DNA from: Oscillospiraceae bacterium
GTDB lineage: Bacteria > Bacillota > Clostridia > Oscillospirales > Oscillospiraceae
Length of the DNA: 40,588 bases
Assembly (NCBI GenBank): GCA_031261635.1
Contig: JAISJH010000082.1
Location: 1 to 40,588, forward strand
Reading direction: 5' to 3'
Within the stretch, counting starts at the first letter, position 1. Each line of letters begins with the position of its first letter. Made by a program: the position numbers and the translations under genes. Below the pieces are notes generated by a model. The model searched no databases. It worked only from the letters and a program-made list of their open reading frames with translations, and was not told the DNA's origin. Below are positions 24,101 to 34,010 of the stretch, in pieces.

Positions 24101-24769
24101 ATGAAAACTAAACGGCTAATCGCGTGGCTGCTAGCCTGCGCGCCGCTGATTATCACCGCAATCGTGCTGCCGGTGTTGCCGGACAGCGTACCCGCGCACT
24201 ATGGTTTCAGCGGCGAAGTTGACCGCTACGGCAGTAAATATGAAATGCTTATTTTGCCGATAATTACATTTTTATATCAAATTTTCTGGATATTTATGGA
24301 GAAAATCGGTGCGAAAGATAGAGAAAAAGGCGAGCAAAACGCTAAAATATTATTTTGGTGCAATATTGCCTCCACAGGCGTTTTGTTAATTCTGACAATT
24401 TGGTTCCTGAGCTTGTCATATTCAGGAGCCGAGAGCATTAGCGGCAGTTTTGACTTTGCGAAAATTCTCGCAATCGCCGTAAGCCTCGGCTGGATAACGC
24501 TGGGAAATATTCTGCCAAAATGCAAACAAAACGCGCTGGTCGGAATACGCACAAAATGGACGCTAAAAAGCGAAACTGTCTGGTATAAAACCCACAAAAT
24601 CGGCGGAATTATCACAACAATATTCGGCGTAATTTCAGCGTTGCTGTGCCTAACGCTGCTGCGCGGAACGACGGCCGTGTGGGTGACTATCGGCGGGTTT
24701 GTGGCGGTTGCGGTATTTTTGGTGATTTATTCGTATGTTATTTATGATAAGCAAGTGAACCGGGAATAA
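24101..24769 (+). CDS. SdpI-family membrane protein
   Basis: SdpI proteins give immunity to the SDP toxin in Bacillus; the wider family is found in many Firmicutes with unknown roles. The 222-residue protein starts with a transmembrane helix and the DUF1648 pattern (LLACAPLIITAIVLPVLPDS, VPAHYGFSGEVDRYGSK), followed by five more hydrophobic segments. The SdpI core has LAIAVSLGWITLGNILPKCK and GIRTKWTLKSETVWYKTHKI, the hallmark stretch. RBS AAGGGG precedes the ATG. It is divergent from the XRE regulator with its own promoter, and 78 bp upstream of the WYL regulator, so the two may be one operon. Family is certain; substrate or toxin is not. Confidence 0.92.
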   Translation: MKTKRLIAWLLACAPLIITAIVLPVLPDSVPAHYGFSGEVDRYGSKYEMLILPIITFLYQIFWIFMEKIGAKDREKGEQNAKILFWCNIASTGVLLILTIWFLSLSYSGAESISGSFDFAKILAIAVSLGWITLGNILPKCKQNALVGIRTKWTLKSETVWYKTHKIGGIITTIFGVISALLCLTLLRGTTAVWVTIGGFVAVAVFLVIYSYVIYDKQVNRE

Positions 24770-24847
24770 TTTTGACAAAATACAAAATAACGGAAAAAGC
24801 AATAACAGACCGCCGCACAAAATAAGCCACCTGAATGAGGTGACACC

Positions 24848-25750
24848 GTGAAGCTCTACCGCTTAATCGGCATTTTGACTGTGCTGCTGCAAAATGACAA
24901 GACTACCGCGCTTGAACTGGCGCGGCGTTTTGAGGTTTCGCGCCGCACTATTCTCCGCGATTTGGATTCGCTTTGCGGAGCGGGTATTCCTATCGTCACG
25001 ACCCGCGGCGGCGACGGTGGCATTGCCATTATGAGCGGCTATAAAATTAACAAAAATGTGCTGACTACGGACGAGTTGCAATCGCTTGTCGCGGGGCTTA
25101 AAGGGCTTGACAGCGTATCGAAACAATCTAATTTTGAGAGTTTAATGCTGAAACTTGCGCCCGGCAACAACGCAATTGTGTCGCTTTCGGGCAGCATTGT
25201 CATTGACCTTTCTTCGCATTATAAGGACAGCCTTTCCGAGAAAATTGCCCTGCTGAAACAGGCGATTTCCGAGCGCCGCGCTGTCACGTTCGATTATTAT
25301 TACGACAAAGGCGAAATGTCGCGGGAGCTTGAACCGTATTTTATACAATTTATCTGGAGCGCGTGGTATGTATTCGGTTGGTGCAGACTGCGCGGCGATT
25401 TTAGGCGCTTCAAGCTGGGTCGCCTTTGGAATTTATCGCTGACAGACGAGCGTTTTGAGCTTCGCGAAGTACCTCCGGAACAGGCCGGAGGCGGCTTTGC
25501 GTTTTCCAAACAACACAATGTAAAAATTCTGTTTGACAAAAGCGTTCGCTATCGCTTGATTGAGGAATACGGGCTGAATTGCTATGAGGAAACAGCGGAC
25601 GGGCTGTTATTTTCGCTTGATTATTCTAGTAGTGATTACGTTTTCTCGTGGCTCCTAGGCTTCGGCGACAAGGCGAGGATACTCGCGCCTGAAGCGACGC
25701 GAGCGAAATTCGCCGCGCTTGTAAAAAATATTTTTTCTTTGTACCATTGA
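24848..25750 (+). CDS. YafY-type HTH_11-WYL transcriptional regulator
   Basis: The 300-residue protein has a DeoR-like helix-turn-helix at the N-terminus (LYRLIGILTVLLQNDKTTAL, ELARRFEVSRRTILRDLDSL, GGDGGIAIMSGYKIN) and a WYL domain (about 135-220: ERRAVTFDYYYDKGEMSREL, IWSAWYVFGWCRLRGDFRRF), followed by a WCX-type C-terminal part. WYL domains bind ligands such as single-stranded DNA or nucleotides. The GTG start follows GAGGTGA at good spacing. A palindrome GACA-N6-TGTC five bases after the stop may be the operator for the next gene. Downstream genes share strand, and this regulator plausibly controls them. Confidence 0.9.
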   Translation: MKLYRLIGILTVLLQNDKTTALELARRFEVSRRTILRDLDSLCGAGIPIVTTRGGDGGIAIMSGYKINKNVLTTDELQSLVAGLKGLDSVSKQSNFESLMLKLAPGNNAIVSLSGSIVIDLSSHYKDSLSEKIALLKQAISERRAVTFDYYYDKGEMSRELEPYFIQFIWSAWYVFGWCRLRGDFRRFKLGRLWNLSLTDERFELREVPPEQAGGGFAFSKQHNVKILFDKSVRYRLIEEYGLNCYEETADGLLFSLDYSSSDYVFSWLLGFGDKARILAPEATRAKFAALVKNIFSLYH

Positions 25751-25754
25751 ATAT

Positions 25755-25768
25755 GACATACAGTTGTC
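25755..25768. promoter_or_regulatory. Candidate operator for the WYL regulator
   Basis: GACATACAGTTGTC is an inverted repeat GACA-N6-TGTC that lies right after the WYL gene and before the next genes. Sites of this form near WYL regulators are familiar, but binding is not shown here. Confidence 0.4.
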
Positions 25769-25810
25769 GTGTTCGCTGTGGTAGAATAAAACTTATATTG
25801 AGGTAAGGAA

Positions 25811-25855
25811 ATGCGCCTGACCGATTTAGACGTGAATGATATTTTTTTGAATTGA
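25811..25855 (+). CDS. 14-codon leader-like ORF
   Basis: An ATG preceded by GAGGTAAGGA encodes MRLTDLDVNDIFLN and stops 10 bp before the next gene. The RBS is strong, which makes a chance frame less likely. It may be a leader peptide or the beginning of a lost gene. Confidence 0.3.
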   Translation: MRLTDLDVNDIFLN

Positions 25856-25865
25856 GGGAAAATAT

Positions 25866-26879
25866 ATGCCCGATAAAATTACCGCCCTCCTAATGGAGCG
25901 GCAACACCTCACTCGTCCCGCAACGCGGGAGGAATACATAAAACTTTACCGCGATTTATCGCCCGGTTACAACGTCTACTGGAACGGCTTCGGCAACCCG
26001 CCGACGCTGACTTACCGCGCCGATTTTGACGATATGGAGTTCAACCGCCGCCGTCAAGCGTCGCGAGAGCTTGTCAAAGCGCGTTTAATTGGTGGCAATA
26101 TCGGTTGGATTTCGGCGGAGGATTTGGAGCTTTACTCTTGTCTGTACCGCAAACCGCTGACAAAACCCGCCGAACGGCAACAGATTTTGCTGGAACTTAT
26201 TGAGCACGTGGGACCGCTGAATATTCAGCAAATGAAAGAACTCACGGGGTTGCTCGTCAAGGAAATCACGCCCGCGCTCCACCGTTTGCAGGAGGCGTTT
26301 TTGCTGTACGAGGACCAGAACGAGGGGCAGGACGACCGGGCTTGGTATCAATTCGGCGAAATGTTCCCGAATGTTGATTTCAAGCGTTATTCCCGCGTTG
26401 ACGCGCTGAAAATATTGCTGAAACGCTTTGCGGAGCGGTTCGTTGCGTTCGATGTTAAACAGGCAAAATCGTATTTCAAAGTAACTGAAAAAGAGATAAA
26501 ATCCACTCTCGGCGAATTTGCCGAGACGGAACAGGGCTATATGCTTAAAGCGGATTTTGAGCTTTTGAAAACTTACACCGCCGAGGGAAAACATTCGGTA
26601 TTTTCAATGCATCGCAACGATTTTCTTGTCAAAGCGGACGAGCATATGCTAAAAGCGAAATACCAGCACGATTATCCCGACACGCTGTATTATTTGCTGA
26701 TTGACGGGCAGTGGCGCGGCGCGGTTGCCGGAAAATTTCGCTACTCGCCCGAAGTGAGCGATGTGATTTTGGATTTACCGTCGGAGGAAGTGAACAGTCG
26801 GCAATGTGAAATTGTCGCGGCAATCAAGCGGCTCTGCGGGAAAGAGCCGGAGAAAATTATGGGGGTTGAAATACAATGA
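25866..26879 (+). CDS. AlkZ/YcaQ-like winged-helix protein
   Basis: The HTH_42 superfamily includes DNA glycosylases that remove bulky or crosslinked alkylated bases (AlkZ, YcaQ) and many uncharacterised relatives. The 337-residue protein shows tandem winged-helix features: RQQILLELIEHVGPLNIQQM, KELTGLLVKEITPALHRLQE, LLKRFAERFVAFDVKQAKSY and VTEKEIKSTLGEFAETEQGY, then a C-terminal beta part (YYLLIDGQWRGAVAGKFRYS). The Q-x-Q catalytic motif of AlkZ was not found, so glycosylase activity is doubtful. The start overlaps nothing; its stop overlaps the next gene by 4 bp (ATGA), indicating coupling. Confidence 0.7.
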   Translation: MPDKITALLMERQHLTRPATREEYIKLYRDLSPGYNVYWNGFGNPPTLTYRADFDDMEFNRRRQASRELVKARLIGGNIGWISAEDLELYSCLYRKPLTKPAERQQILLELIEHVGPLNIQQMKELTGLLVKEITPALHRLQEAFLLYEDQNEGQDDRAWYQFGEMFPNVDFKRYSRVDALKILLKRFAERFVAFDVKQAKSYFKVTEKEIKSTLGEFAETEQGYMLKADFELLKTYTAEGKHSVFSMHRNDFLVKADEHMLKAKYQHDYPDTLYYLLIDGQWRGAVAGKFRYSPEVSDVILDLPSEEVNSRQCEIVAAIKRLCGKEPEKIMGVEIQ

Positions 26880-27151
26880 AGCTATCATCGTGCGGCATCG
26901 ACTGCGCCGCTTGCAAATTTTCAGTCGAACAAGGGCAACGCTGCCCCGGTTGTTATGCCGTCAAAGGCAAGCCGTTTTGGAGTACCGACGGAATCTGCGA
27001 TTTGTACGTCTGCGCCGCCGATAAAGGCGTACATAATTGCGGCAAATGCGGCGAGTTTCCCTGCGGTATGCTACAGACTTGGGCATATCAGGAGGAAGGC
27101 GAAAACGGTCAGCGCATTGAAAATTTACGCAATTTGGAGAAAATATTATGA
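26876..27151 (+). CDS. DUF3795 Cys-rich protein
   Basis: The 91-residue protein has about ten cysteines in CxxC-type pairs: SSCGIDCAACKF, RCPGCYAVKG, ICDLYVCAADKGVHNCGKCG and FPCGM. This pattern is the DUF3795 family, thought to bind metal, of unknown function. It overlaps its upstream neighbour by 4 bp and its stop overlaps the DJ-1-like gene by 4 bp, so the three genes (AlkZ-like, DUF3795, DJ-1-like) form a coupled operon. Association of a zinc-rich protein and a DJ-1 relative suggests a stress or repair role, though nothing in the sequence proves it. Confidence 0.85.
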   Translation: MKLSSCGIDCAACKFSVEQGQRCPGCYAVKGKPFWSTDGICDLYVCAADKGVHNCGKCGEFPCGMLQTWAYQEEGENGQRIENLRNLEKIL

Positions 27152-27759
27152 AAAAACAAGTCCTATTTGTAATTCTTGAGAAATTTGCCGATTACGAATA
27201 CCCGCTTTTGGCAAACGCCTTGAACGGCGAAATACAGGACAATAAGACCTCGCCCTACGAGGTAAAAACCTTGTCCGTCAGCACAGACCCTATTAAGTCT
27301 ATCGGCGGCTTTACAATTATTCCCGATTATGGAATTGACAATTACCCCGCCGATTATGCCGCTATTGTCCTAATCGGAGGAAATAGCTGGAGAAACGAGG
27401 AAGCAAAAAAGATTACGCCTCTGCTGAAGCAAGCGTTTTCCGCCGGGAAAATTGTCGCCGCAATTTGCGACGCAACCGTTTTTCTCGCTATGAACGAATT
27501 TCTAAACGACAAAAAACATACAAGTAATTCGCTGAATAGCCTAACGGACGGCGCGCGGGAGCAGTACACAGGTTCGGCGAACTATGTCAACGAACAAGCG
27601 GTCAGAGACGGAAATCTTATCACCGCAAACGGAACGGCGTACCCGGAATTTGCAAAAGAGGTGCTGTCAGCGCTAGAGGCGTATTCCGCCGATGATATTG
27701 AAAATTACTACAATTATTTCAAACTCGGCTTGGTTGAGATGATGAAAATGTTCGCGTAA
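27148..27759 (+). CDS. DJ-1/PfpI-family protein
   Basis: The family has a flavodoxin-like alpha/beta sandwich with a reactive cysteine at a sharp turn; members are glyoxalases, chaperones or proteases. The 203-residue protein has VLFVILEKFADYEY near the start with a Glu at residue 18, then AAIVLIGGNSW, and the nucleophile elbow KIVAAICDATVFLAMN with Cys107. Length matches the single-domain group often annotated as type 1 glutamine amidotransferase-like. It is the last gene of the coupled operon. Which activity it has cannot be told. Confidence 0.88.
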   Translation: MKKQVLFVILEKFADYEYPLLANALNGEIQDNKTSPYEVKTLSVSTDPIKSIGGFTIIPDYGIDNYPADYAAIVLIGGNSWRNEEAKKITPLLKQAFSAGKIVAAICDATVFLAMNEFLNDKKHTSNSLNSLTDGAREQYTGSANYVNEQAVRDGNLITANGTAYPEFAKEVLSALEAYSADDIENYYNYFKLGLVEMMKMFA

Positions 27760-27885
27760 AAGGAAACATTTGCATCACTGATAAATTACAGTTTGCGGCG
27801 CTCTTTTGCGACGTCCCGCTCGGTCGCGTCCTCCGTGGCCGGCAATTCCGCACATTTGCTCCGTATCAGCGAAGCGCCCACCCCC

Positions 27886-28062
27886 GTCATTGCGAAGCAC
27901 CGCTACGCCCGCGATACGTACAACATTACAGGTGCGAAGCAATCCAGTGCCGGGAGCGTAACATACGACCTACGTATCGCAGGATACTACGTCAACCCTG
28001 GATTGCTTCGCCGCATAACATTTCTACGTATCGCAAGTGCGGTGGCGGCTTCGCAAAGACGG
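27886..28062. repeat. Palindromic dispersed repeat, copy 1
   Basis: Starts GTCATTGCGAAGCAC, contains GCGAAGCAATCCAGTGCC and later CCCTGGATTGCTTCGC, and ends TCGCAAAGACGG, so the two halves are largely complementary. Four other copies lie in this window. It fills the gap 27760-28200 together with GC-rich hairpins, including a perfect GGGCGGGTTT/AAACCCGCCC stem at 28154-28174. No gene was seen in the gap. Confidence 0.85.
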
Positions 28063-28213
28063 TGCGCCGAAGGGCGCACCACGGGCAGGGCAACGCCCTG
28101 CCCCCACTCCGGCGCACCGCGCCGGAGTGGTCTCCCCGCGCCGTGCGCGGGGAGGGCGGGTTTGAAACCCGCCCCTACGTAGCCGCTACACCAATTTGCC
28201 CGCCAAAATACCT

Positions 28214-28243
28214 GTTGACATTTCACTCGTTTTGTGTTACCAT
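28214..28243 (+). promoter_or_regulatory. Promoter of the hemerythrin gene
   Basis: TTGACA (28214-28219), an 18-bp spacer and TACCAT (28238-28243, four of six consensus bases). The ATG lies 33 bp downstream with GAAAGAGG as RBS. Confidence 0.5.
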
Positions 28244-28275
28244 TGACAAAAACGATAGAAAGAGGTATACAAACT

Positions 28276-28683
28276 ATGGCGTACGTATTCGACAAAACTC
28301 TTGAAACGGGCAATCAGCTTATTGACACACAGCACCGCGAACTTATCAACCGTCTTAACCAGCTCATTGACGCGTGCGCCACGGGCAAAGGCCGCGCTTC
28401 TATCGACGGCTTCGTAAAAAACGTCGCGGACTACACGGCGAAGCATTTCGCCGACGAGGAACGGCTACAGCAGGACTCGAAGTACCCCGATTACGTAAAC
28501 CACAAACGCTATCACGACGCCTTCAAAACCACCGTAGCAACGGTAGCGCGTGAAATTTCAGCGCAGGGCCCGACAATCTCAATGGTAGGAAAAGTAAACA
28601 ACGACATAGCGGGCTGGCTAATTAAACACATCAAAAACGAGGACTCAAAAGTAGCAAAACACGTGAAAACAGTTAACAGTTAA
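28276..28683 (+). CDS. Bacteriohemerythrin
   Basis: Hemerythrins bind O2 at a carboxylate-bridged di-iron site in a four-helix bundle. The 135-residue protein carries the ligand set: DTQHRELI (His20), AKHFADEERL (His and Glu), NHKRYHDAF (His) and LIKHIKNEDSKV (His, Asp). The ATG at 28276 was chosen over an upstream in-frame start because GAAAGAGG lies at good distance and this gives the normal N-terminus (AYVFDKTLETGNQLID). In anaerobes such proteins sense or scavenge oxygen. It is single, with its own promoter, and converges on groEL across a palindromic repeat block. Confidence 0.92.
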   Translation: MAYVFDKTLETGNQLIDTQHRELINRLNQLIDACATGKGRASIDGFVKNVADYTAKHFADEERLQQDSKYPDYVNHKRYHDAFKTTVATVAREISAQGPTISMVGKVNNDIAGWLIKHIKNEDSKVAKHVKTVNS

Positions 28684-28843
28684 CAGTTAACAGTTAACAG
28701 TTAGCAAATATCAAATATCAAATATCAAATATCGCGCGCGGCGCGGGAACGAAAGACGGGGGTTATTAGCTCATAACCCTCGTCCATACGTCCCGCGCCG
28801 TGCGCGGTATCTGATATTTGATATTTGATAACTGTTATTTGAA
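28673..28843. repeat. Long palindromic repeat between hemerythrin and groEL
   Basis: Tandem GTTAACA units (28673-28704) and AAATATC units run into a GC-rich stem (GGCGCGGGA and TCCCGCGCC) with a GGGTTATTAGCTCATAACCC tip, and return through GATATTTGATATTTGATAACTG. The AT-rich heptad arrays are thus inverted termini of one hairpin-like unit between convergent genes. It may serve as a bidirectional terminator. Confidence 0.75.
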
Positions 28844-30652
<1,809 letters not shown>

Positions 30653-30937
30653 TTACTCGACAATAGCGAGAATATCATTCTGGCGAACTATAGTGAGTTC
30701 GTCCTCGTCAACCTTGACGGTTGTGCCGGTGTACTTGCCTGTAATGATTTTGTCGCCGGCCTTGACGGTCATCTTGACCTCATTGCCCTCGACTAAGCCC
30801 CCGGGACCTACGGCGATGACCTCGAAAATAGACGGTTTTTCCTGCGCCGCGGAGGTAAGGATAATGCCGCCCTTGGTTTTTTCCTCAGCGGCAATCTGCT
30901 TAAGGATAACGTGGTCGGATAACGGAACAAGTTTCAT
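30653..30937 (-). CDS. groES: Co-chaperonin GroES
   Basis: GroES caps the GroEL ring. The 94-residue protein is full length with the family landmarks: MKLVPLSDHVILKQIAAEEK, then TKGGIILTSAAQEKPSIFEV (the mobile loop), VIAVGPGGLVEG and KAGDKIITGKYTGTTVKVDE ending DILAIVE. It is the first gene of the groESL transcript, with a promoter and a degenerate CIRCE 40-100 bp upstream. The normal short gap to groEL is here widened by repeat hairpins. Confidence 0.97.
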   Translation of the reverse strand: MKLVPLSDHVILKQIAAEEKTKGGIILTSAAQEKPSIFEVIAVGPGGLVEGNEVKMTVKAGDKIITGKYTGTTVKVDEDELTIVRQNDILAIVE

Positions 30938-30977
30938 AGTGTGTTGTTCTCCTCTCTTGAAGTTATAAAAATGTGTG

Positions 30978-31004
30978 TTGTCACTCTCAACTTGTGACTG
31001 CTAA
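30978..31004 (-). promoter_or_regulatory. Degenerate CIRCE operator (HrcA site) of groESL
   Basis: The consensus is TTAGCACTC-N9-GAGTGCTAA. On the minus strand this site reads TTAGCAGTC, nine bases, GAGTGACAA: eight of nine and seven of nine matches with exact spacing. It lies directly downstream of the -10 box, where HrcA usually represses. Confidence 0.75.
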
Positions 31005-31005
31005 C

Positions 31006-31034
31006 AGTTTAACACGAAGTTTAGCAAATGTCAA
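31006..31034 (-). promoter_or_regulatory. groESL promoter
   Basis: On the minus strand TTGACA (31034-31029), a 17-bp spacer and TAAACT (31011-31006), immediately followed by the CIRCE element. Confidence 0.65.
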
Positions 31035-31059
31035 GAGGGTTCACAGTTTTTTTACAATT

Positions 31060-31643
31060 TGGAAGCAGGGCGTCAGCCCTGCCCGTGGTGCGCCCTCCGG
31101 CGCACCGTCATTGCGAAGCCGCCGCCGCACTTGCGATACGTACCTATGAAATGCGGCGAAGCAATCCAGGGTTGACGTAGGCACCTGCGATACATAGTCC
31201 GTATGTTACGCTCCCGGCACTGGATTGCTTCGCGCCTGTAACGCCCTGCGTATCGCAAGTGCGGCGGCGCTCGCAAAGACGGCGCACGGCGCCGGGACGT
31301 AAGACGGTGGACGGGGACGGGGACGGGGACGACGGACGGGGACTTGGACGTGGGTACTGGGCTTGGATTGCTTCGCGCGGCTCGCAATGACGGTGCGCCG
31401 TTCCGGCGCACCCCGCGCACGGCGCGGGACGGTGGACGAGGGACGGGGGACGGGGGAGGGCGGGTTTGAAACCCGCCCCTACGTACCCCGCAACCCCGCA
31501 GGGCGTACCCCGTAGCCCACGTCCCCCCACAGGGCGTACCCCGCAACCCACGTCCAAACCCCCGTCTCTGATATCTGATATTTGCTAACTGTTAACTGAA
31601 CCAAACGTCTCTGATATTTGATATTTGATAACTGTTATTTGAC
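31060..31643. repeat. Intergenic repeat block with palindromic copy 2
   Basis: A copy of the 180-bp palindromic element (31107-31282) is in the opposite orientation to copy 1 (CCAGGGTTGACG arm first). It is followed by a GGGGAC-type short tandem tract near 31310-31345, a partial copy near 31364-31391, a GGGCGGGTTT/AAACCCGCCC hairpin at 31458-31478, and two AT-rich heptad borders (CTGATATTTG, TAACTGTTA) at 31566-31643. No gene supported; open frames here are antisense to repeats. Confidence 0.8.
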
Positions 31644-32594
31644 CTACGCACAAAACCGTATATCAATCGTACCGTTAGAGGTCGTAACCTCTAAATCCTT
31701 GCTCCCGCCGGGCATATCGCCCGGTAGGCTGTTTGTGCCGTTACTGGTGTGCGAACGTATGCTGAAATCGCGCATTTTGTCGTCTATCGTGCCGTAAATG
31801 CGACCGTTTGAGGAGTGGACGGCAATACGCTGACCCGCGCTGATGTGCTGAACCTCAACGCGTCCGTTTGAAGTTACCAGAGACATTTCCACGGCGGCTT
31901 TGACGTGTACCGCCTCAATGCGGCCGTTGCTGCTTTCCGCGTTCAGACTGCCGCAGTCTATGAACTGGCAGGCTATTCTGCCGTTACTGGTCTGCGCCGA
32001 TATTTCACCGCTGATTTTCAGATTTCTGAAATTAAAGCGGGCGTTACTGGTTCTGATTAAAAGCCCGCCGTTAAATTTCACATCGCTCGCGGAAACCTCG
32101 GCGTTCGACGTTTTAATCATAATCCGCCCGCTGAAACTTTCCGGCACACCGAGTACAAGCGGCTGAAAGCCAAAATTACCGTGTCCGAAGCCTATCCAGT
32201 TGTACCACTTCATAGAGCTTACCGCTACAACGTTCAGCGTGCCGTTATCAACGCTGATTGTATAGTGCTTGCGCTCGTGTTCGTGATATTCAAGCTCAAC
32301 GTTTTCCCTGCGCGGTACGATAAAAACCGGGCAGTTGATATCGTAGACGTTAATCGTATGAAGTAGCGCGGGGTCGTAGCTGTCGGGTTTTTTATGCGCG
32401 GACTGGACGCTCCCGAAGTTTTCCGCAATCTGCGCCGGGGCTTCGAGCGTCGCCACGGCTTCGGCCTCGCTCATTCCGTCCTCCACGCGGTCGTCGATAA
32501 TCTCCGCGAAATAGCTGACGGTGCGCTCTAAGTCCTCGGGAGCGCGGGCGGCGATTTGGGTTCGCAATTCGGCGAGAAATTCAGCCTTGTTCAT
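31644..32594 (-). CDS. DUF1700/HAAS-like domain plus DUF4097 adhesin-like protein
   Basis: The 316-residue protein has an N-terminal helical region (NKAEFLAELRTQIAARAPED, VEDGMSEAEAVATLEAPAQI) typical of DUF1700/HAAS proteins, then a DUF4097 beta-helix-like part in which 'SSNGRI'/'TSNGRV' units recur about eight times at intervals of 18-24 residues. The frame is open to 32990, but the ATG at 32594 follows GGAGGTAGCC and gives the classic N-terminus. It overlaps the upstream PadR gene by 14 bp; PadR-DUF1700-DUF4097 modules are widespread in Firmicutes and respond to envelope stress. No membrane helix is visible here. Confidence 0.85.
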   Translation of the reverse strand: MNKAEFLAELRTQIAARAPEDLERTVSYFAEIIDDRVEDGMSEAEAVATLEAPAQIAENFGSVQSAHKKPDSYDPALLHTINVYDINCPVFIVPRRENVELEYHEHERKHYTISVDNGTLNVVAVSSMKWYNWIGFGHGNFGFQPLVLGVPESFSGRIMIKTSNAEVSASDVKFNGGLLIRTSNARFNFRNLKISGEISAQTSNGRIACQFIDCGSLNAESSNGRIEAVHVKAAVEMSLVTSNGRVEVQHISAGQRIAVHSSNGRIYGTIDDKMRDFSIRSHTSNGTNSLPGDMPGGSKDLEVTTSNGTIDIRFCA

Positions 32595-32907
32595 TTTGGC
32601 TACCTCCGTTTTTGATGTAGTTGACGACCCGCGCGACAGTTTCCCATTCCTCCAGAAAAGCGGGGATACGTTCGCGCCCCTTTTGCGTGATAGAGTAGTA
32701 TTTGCGAAGCCGTGAGTTGTGTTCCTCCGAGTACACCCGCAGACAGCCGCCGCTTTCGAGCCGCTTAAGAATCGGATACAGCGTAGACTCCGATATCTCA
32801 ACAACGCCGGAAAGGTCCTTAATAATCTTATAACCATAAGAATCAGCCCCGGCAATAGCGGCAAGCACACAAGTTTCCAGCAAACCGCGTTTGAGTTGTA
32901 TATCCAT
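32581..32907 (-). CDS. PadR-family transcriptional regulator
   Basis: PadR repressors are small winged-helix dimers. The 108-residue protein has QLKRGLLETCVLAAIAGADS, YGYKIIKDLSGVVEISESTL, YPILKRLESGGCLRVYSEEH and RKYYSITQKGRERI, all characteristic (GY-I-K-L, STLYP-L-RLE--G, YY-IT-KG). The ATG follows AAGGAGGT. It is the first gene of a two-gene operon with the DUF4097 protein and probably represses itself from the promoter at 32934-32962. Confidence 0.93.
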   Translation of the reverse strand: MDIQLKRGLLETCVLAAIAGADSYGYKIIKDLSGVVEISESTLYPILKRLESGGCLRVYSEEHNSRLRKYYSITQKGRERIPAFLEEWETVARVVNYIKNGGSQNEQG

Positions 32908-32933
32908 AAGCGATATACCTCCTTTATGACTAT

Positions 32934-32962
32934 ACTATACCACACGTTGTATAATTTGTCAA
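32934..32962 (-). promoter_or_regulatory. padR operon promoter
   Basis: On the minus strand TTGACA (32962-32957), 17 bp and TATAGT (32939-32934). Overlapping TATAGTATAG repeats at the -10 may be PadR contacts. The ATG is 27 bp downstream. Confidence 0.7.
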
Positions 32963-32973
32963 GAGGGAAAAAA

Positions 32974-33392
32974 CAAATAACAGTTATCAAATATCAAATA
33001 TCAGAGACGTTGGGTTTGGACGAGGGTTGCGGGGGAGTAGGACGAATGAGTTACGTAGGGGCAAAGGCGCGGGGGCGAGGGCGAAGCCCAGCCCGTCATT
33101 GCGAAGCACCGGTAAGCCCGCGATACGTAGGGCGTTACAGGTGCGAAGCAATCCAGTGCCGGGAGGACAACATACGGCGTATCGCAGAATACTACGTCAA
33201 CCCTGGATTGCTTCGCCGCATATCATCAACTACGTATCGCAAGTGCGGAGGCGGCTTCGCAAAGACGGTGCGCCGGAGGGCGCACCGCGGGCAGGGCAAA
33301 GCCCTGCCCCCCGCAAACCCGCAACCAACGTCCAAACCAAAAAAAGCCCCCCTCTTTAGAGGGGGGTGCCGCTCGCAAGCGGCGGGGGGTGC
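32974..33392. repeat. Intergenic repeat block with palindromic copy 3
   Basis: Starts with AACAGTTATCAAATATCAAA at 32979 and AGAGACG, then a copy of the 180-bp element (33095-33268) in the orientation of copy 1, then a hairpin series CCCCCCTCTTTAGAGGGGGG and GCCGCTCGCAAGCGGC (about 33345-33385). No gene seen. Confidence 0.8.
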
Positions 33393-33395
33393 CTT

Positions 33396-34010
33396 TCACA
33401 AAAAATACTCTATCGTATCCTCCGGCGATTTGCGCGTATTCGCGTTGAAAATTACAACCGCCTCGCGCTCGTCCGGCTCCTCCAGCGTGTAATATCCGCG
33501 CTTGCTTGAATTAAAACGCTCGAAACTCACGCTACGGTTAGAAAACGCCGTGTTCAGCATCTCCACGCCGCCGCAGCTGAACGGACGCTTCCTATAATAC
33601 GGGTCGAACATTTCAATCTCCCCGCTGCGTATCCCCGTCAAAAGCACATAGTGCGGGCAATCGTACCACAACCGAAGCACCACCGAGCCGCCCTGCTGAA
33701 GCGCCTCGACGGTCTCGCTGTTCTCGCCCACCGTGACCTCTCTGCCTTGTAGATACCTGCAATAAATAGGGAAATTTTTCGCGTTAGACAGCTGATTTAA
33801 CCAGTTAGCGAGGAACATCATCGCCATTTTGCTTGTGCCGCTCTTGCCCGATTCGCCGTGCGTGTTATAGGTATCGAGGCAGTACAGCATTATGTATTTA
33901 GGCACTTCCGGCGGTATATCCTCGCGCTCGAAAAGAAAGCTGACCGCGTTCAGCATACTCGTCGGACCGCAGTCGTAGTCTGTCATTTGATATCTGAGCG
34001 GTATTTTCAT
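33396..34010 (-). CDS. C39-like papain-fold peptidase or peptidase-like protein
   Basis: The 204-residue protein carries the C39-type landmarks: MTDYDCGPTSMLNAVSFL (Cys14 followed by GP-S), a His in YDCPHYVLLTGIRSGEIEMF and an Asp in FDPYYRK. C39 peptidases process leader peptides of bacteriocins; free-standing relatives also act in the cytosol or are exported. No signal peptide or ABC domain is attached, so a role in leader processing is not implied. Its ATG overlaps the stop of the upstream M20 gene by 4 bp, so the two peptidases are co-translated. Downstream lies a hairpin block that could end the transcript. Confidence 0.8.
   Translation of the reverse strand: MKIPLRYQMTDYDCGPTSMLNAVSFLFEREDIPPEVPKYIMLYCLDTYNTHGESGKSGTSKMAMMFLANWLNQLSNAKNFPIYCRYLQGREVTVGENSETVEALQQGGSVVLRLWYDCPHYVLLTGIRSGEIEMFDPYYRKRPFSCGGVEMLNTAFSNRSVSFERFNSSKRGYYTLEEPDEREAVVIFNANTRKSPEDTIEYFL

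Noticed and set aside
31060-31643. Second CRISPR array suspected from the regular repeats
   Set aside because: The units are palindromic, unequal in length and spacing, and there are no uniform spacers; they are dispersed intergenic repeats.
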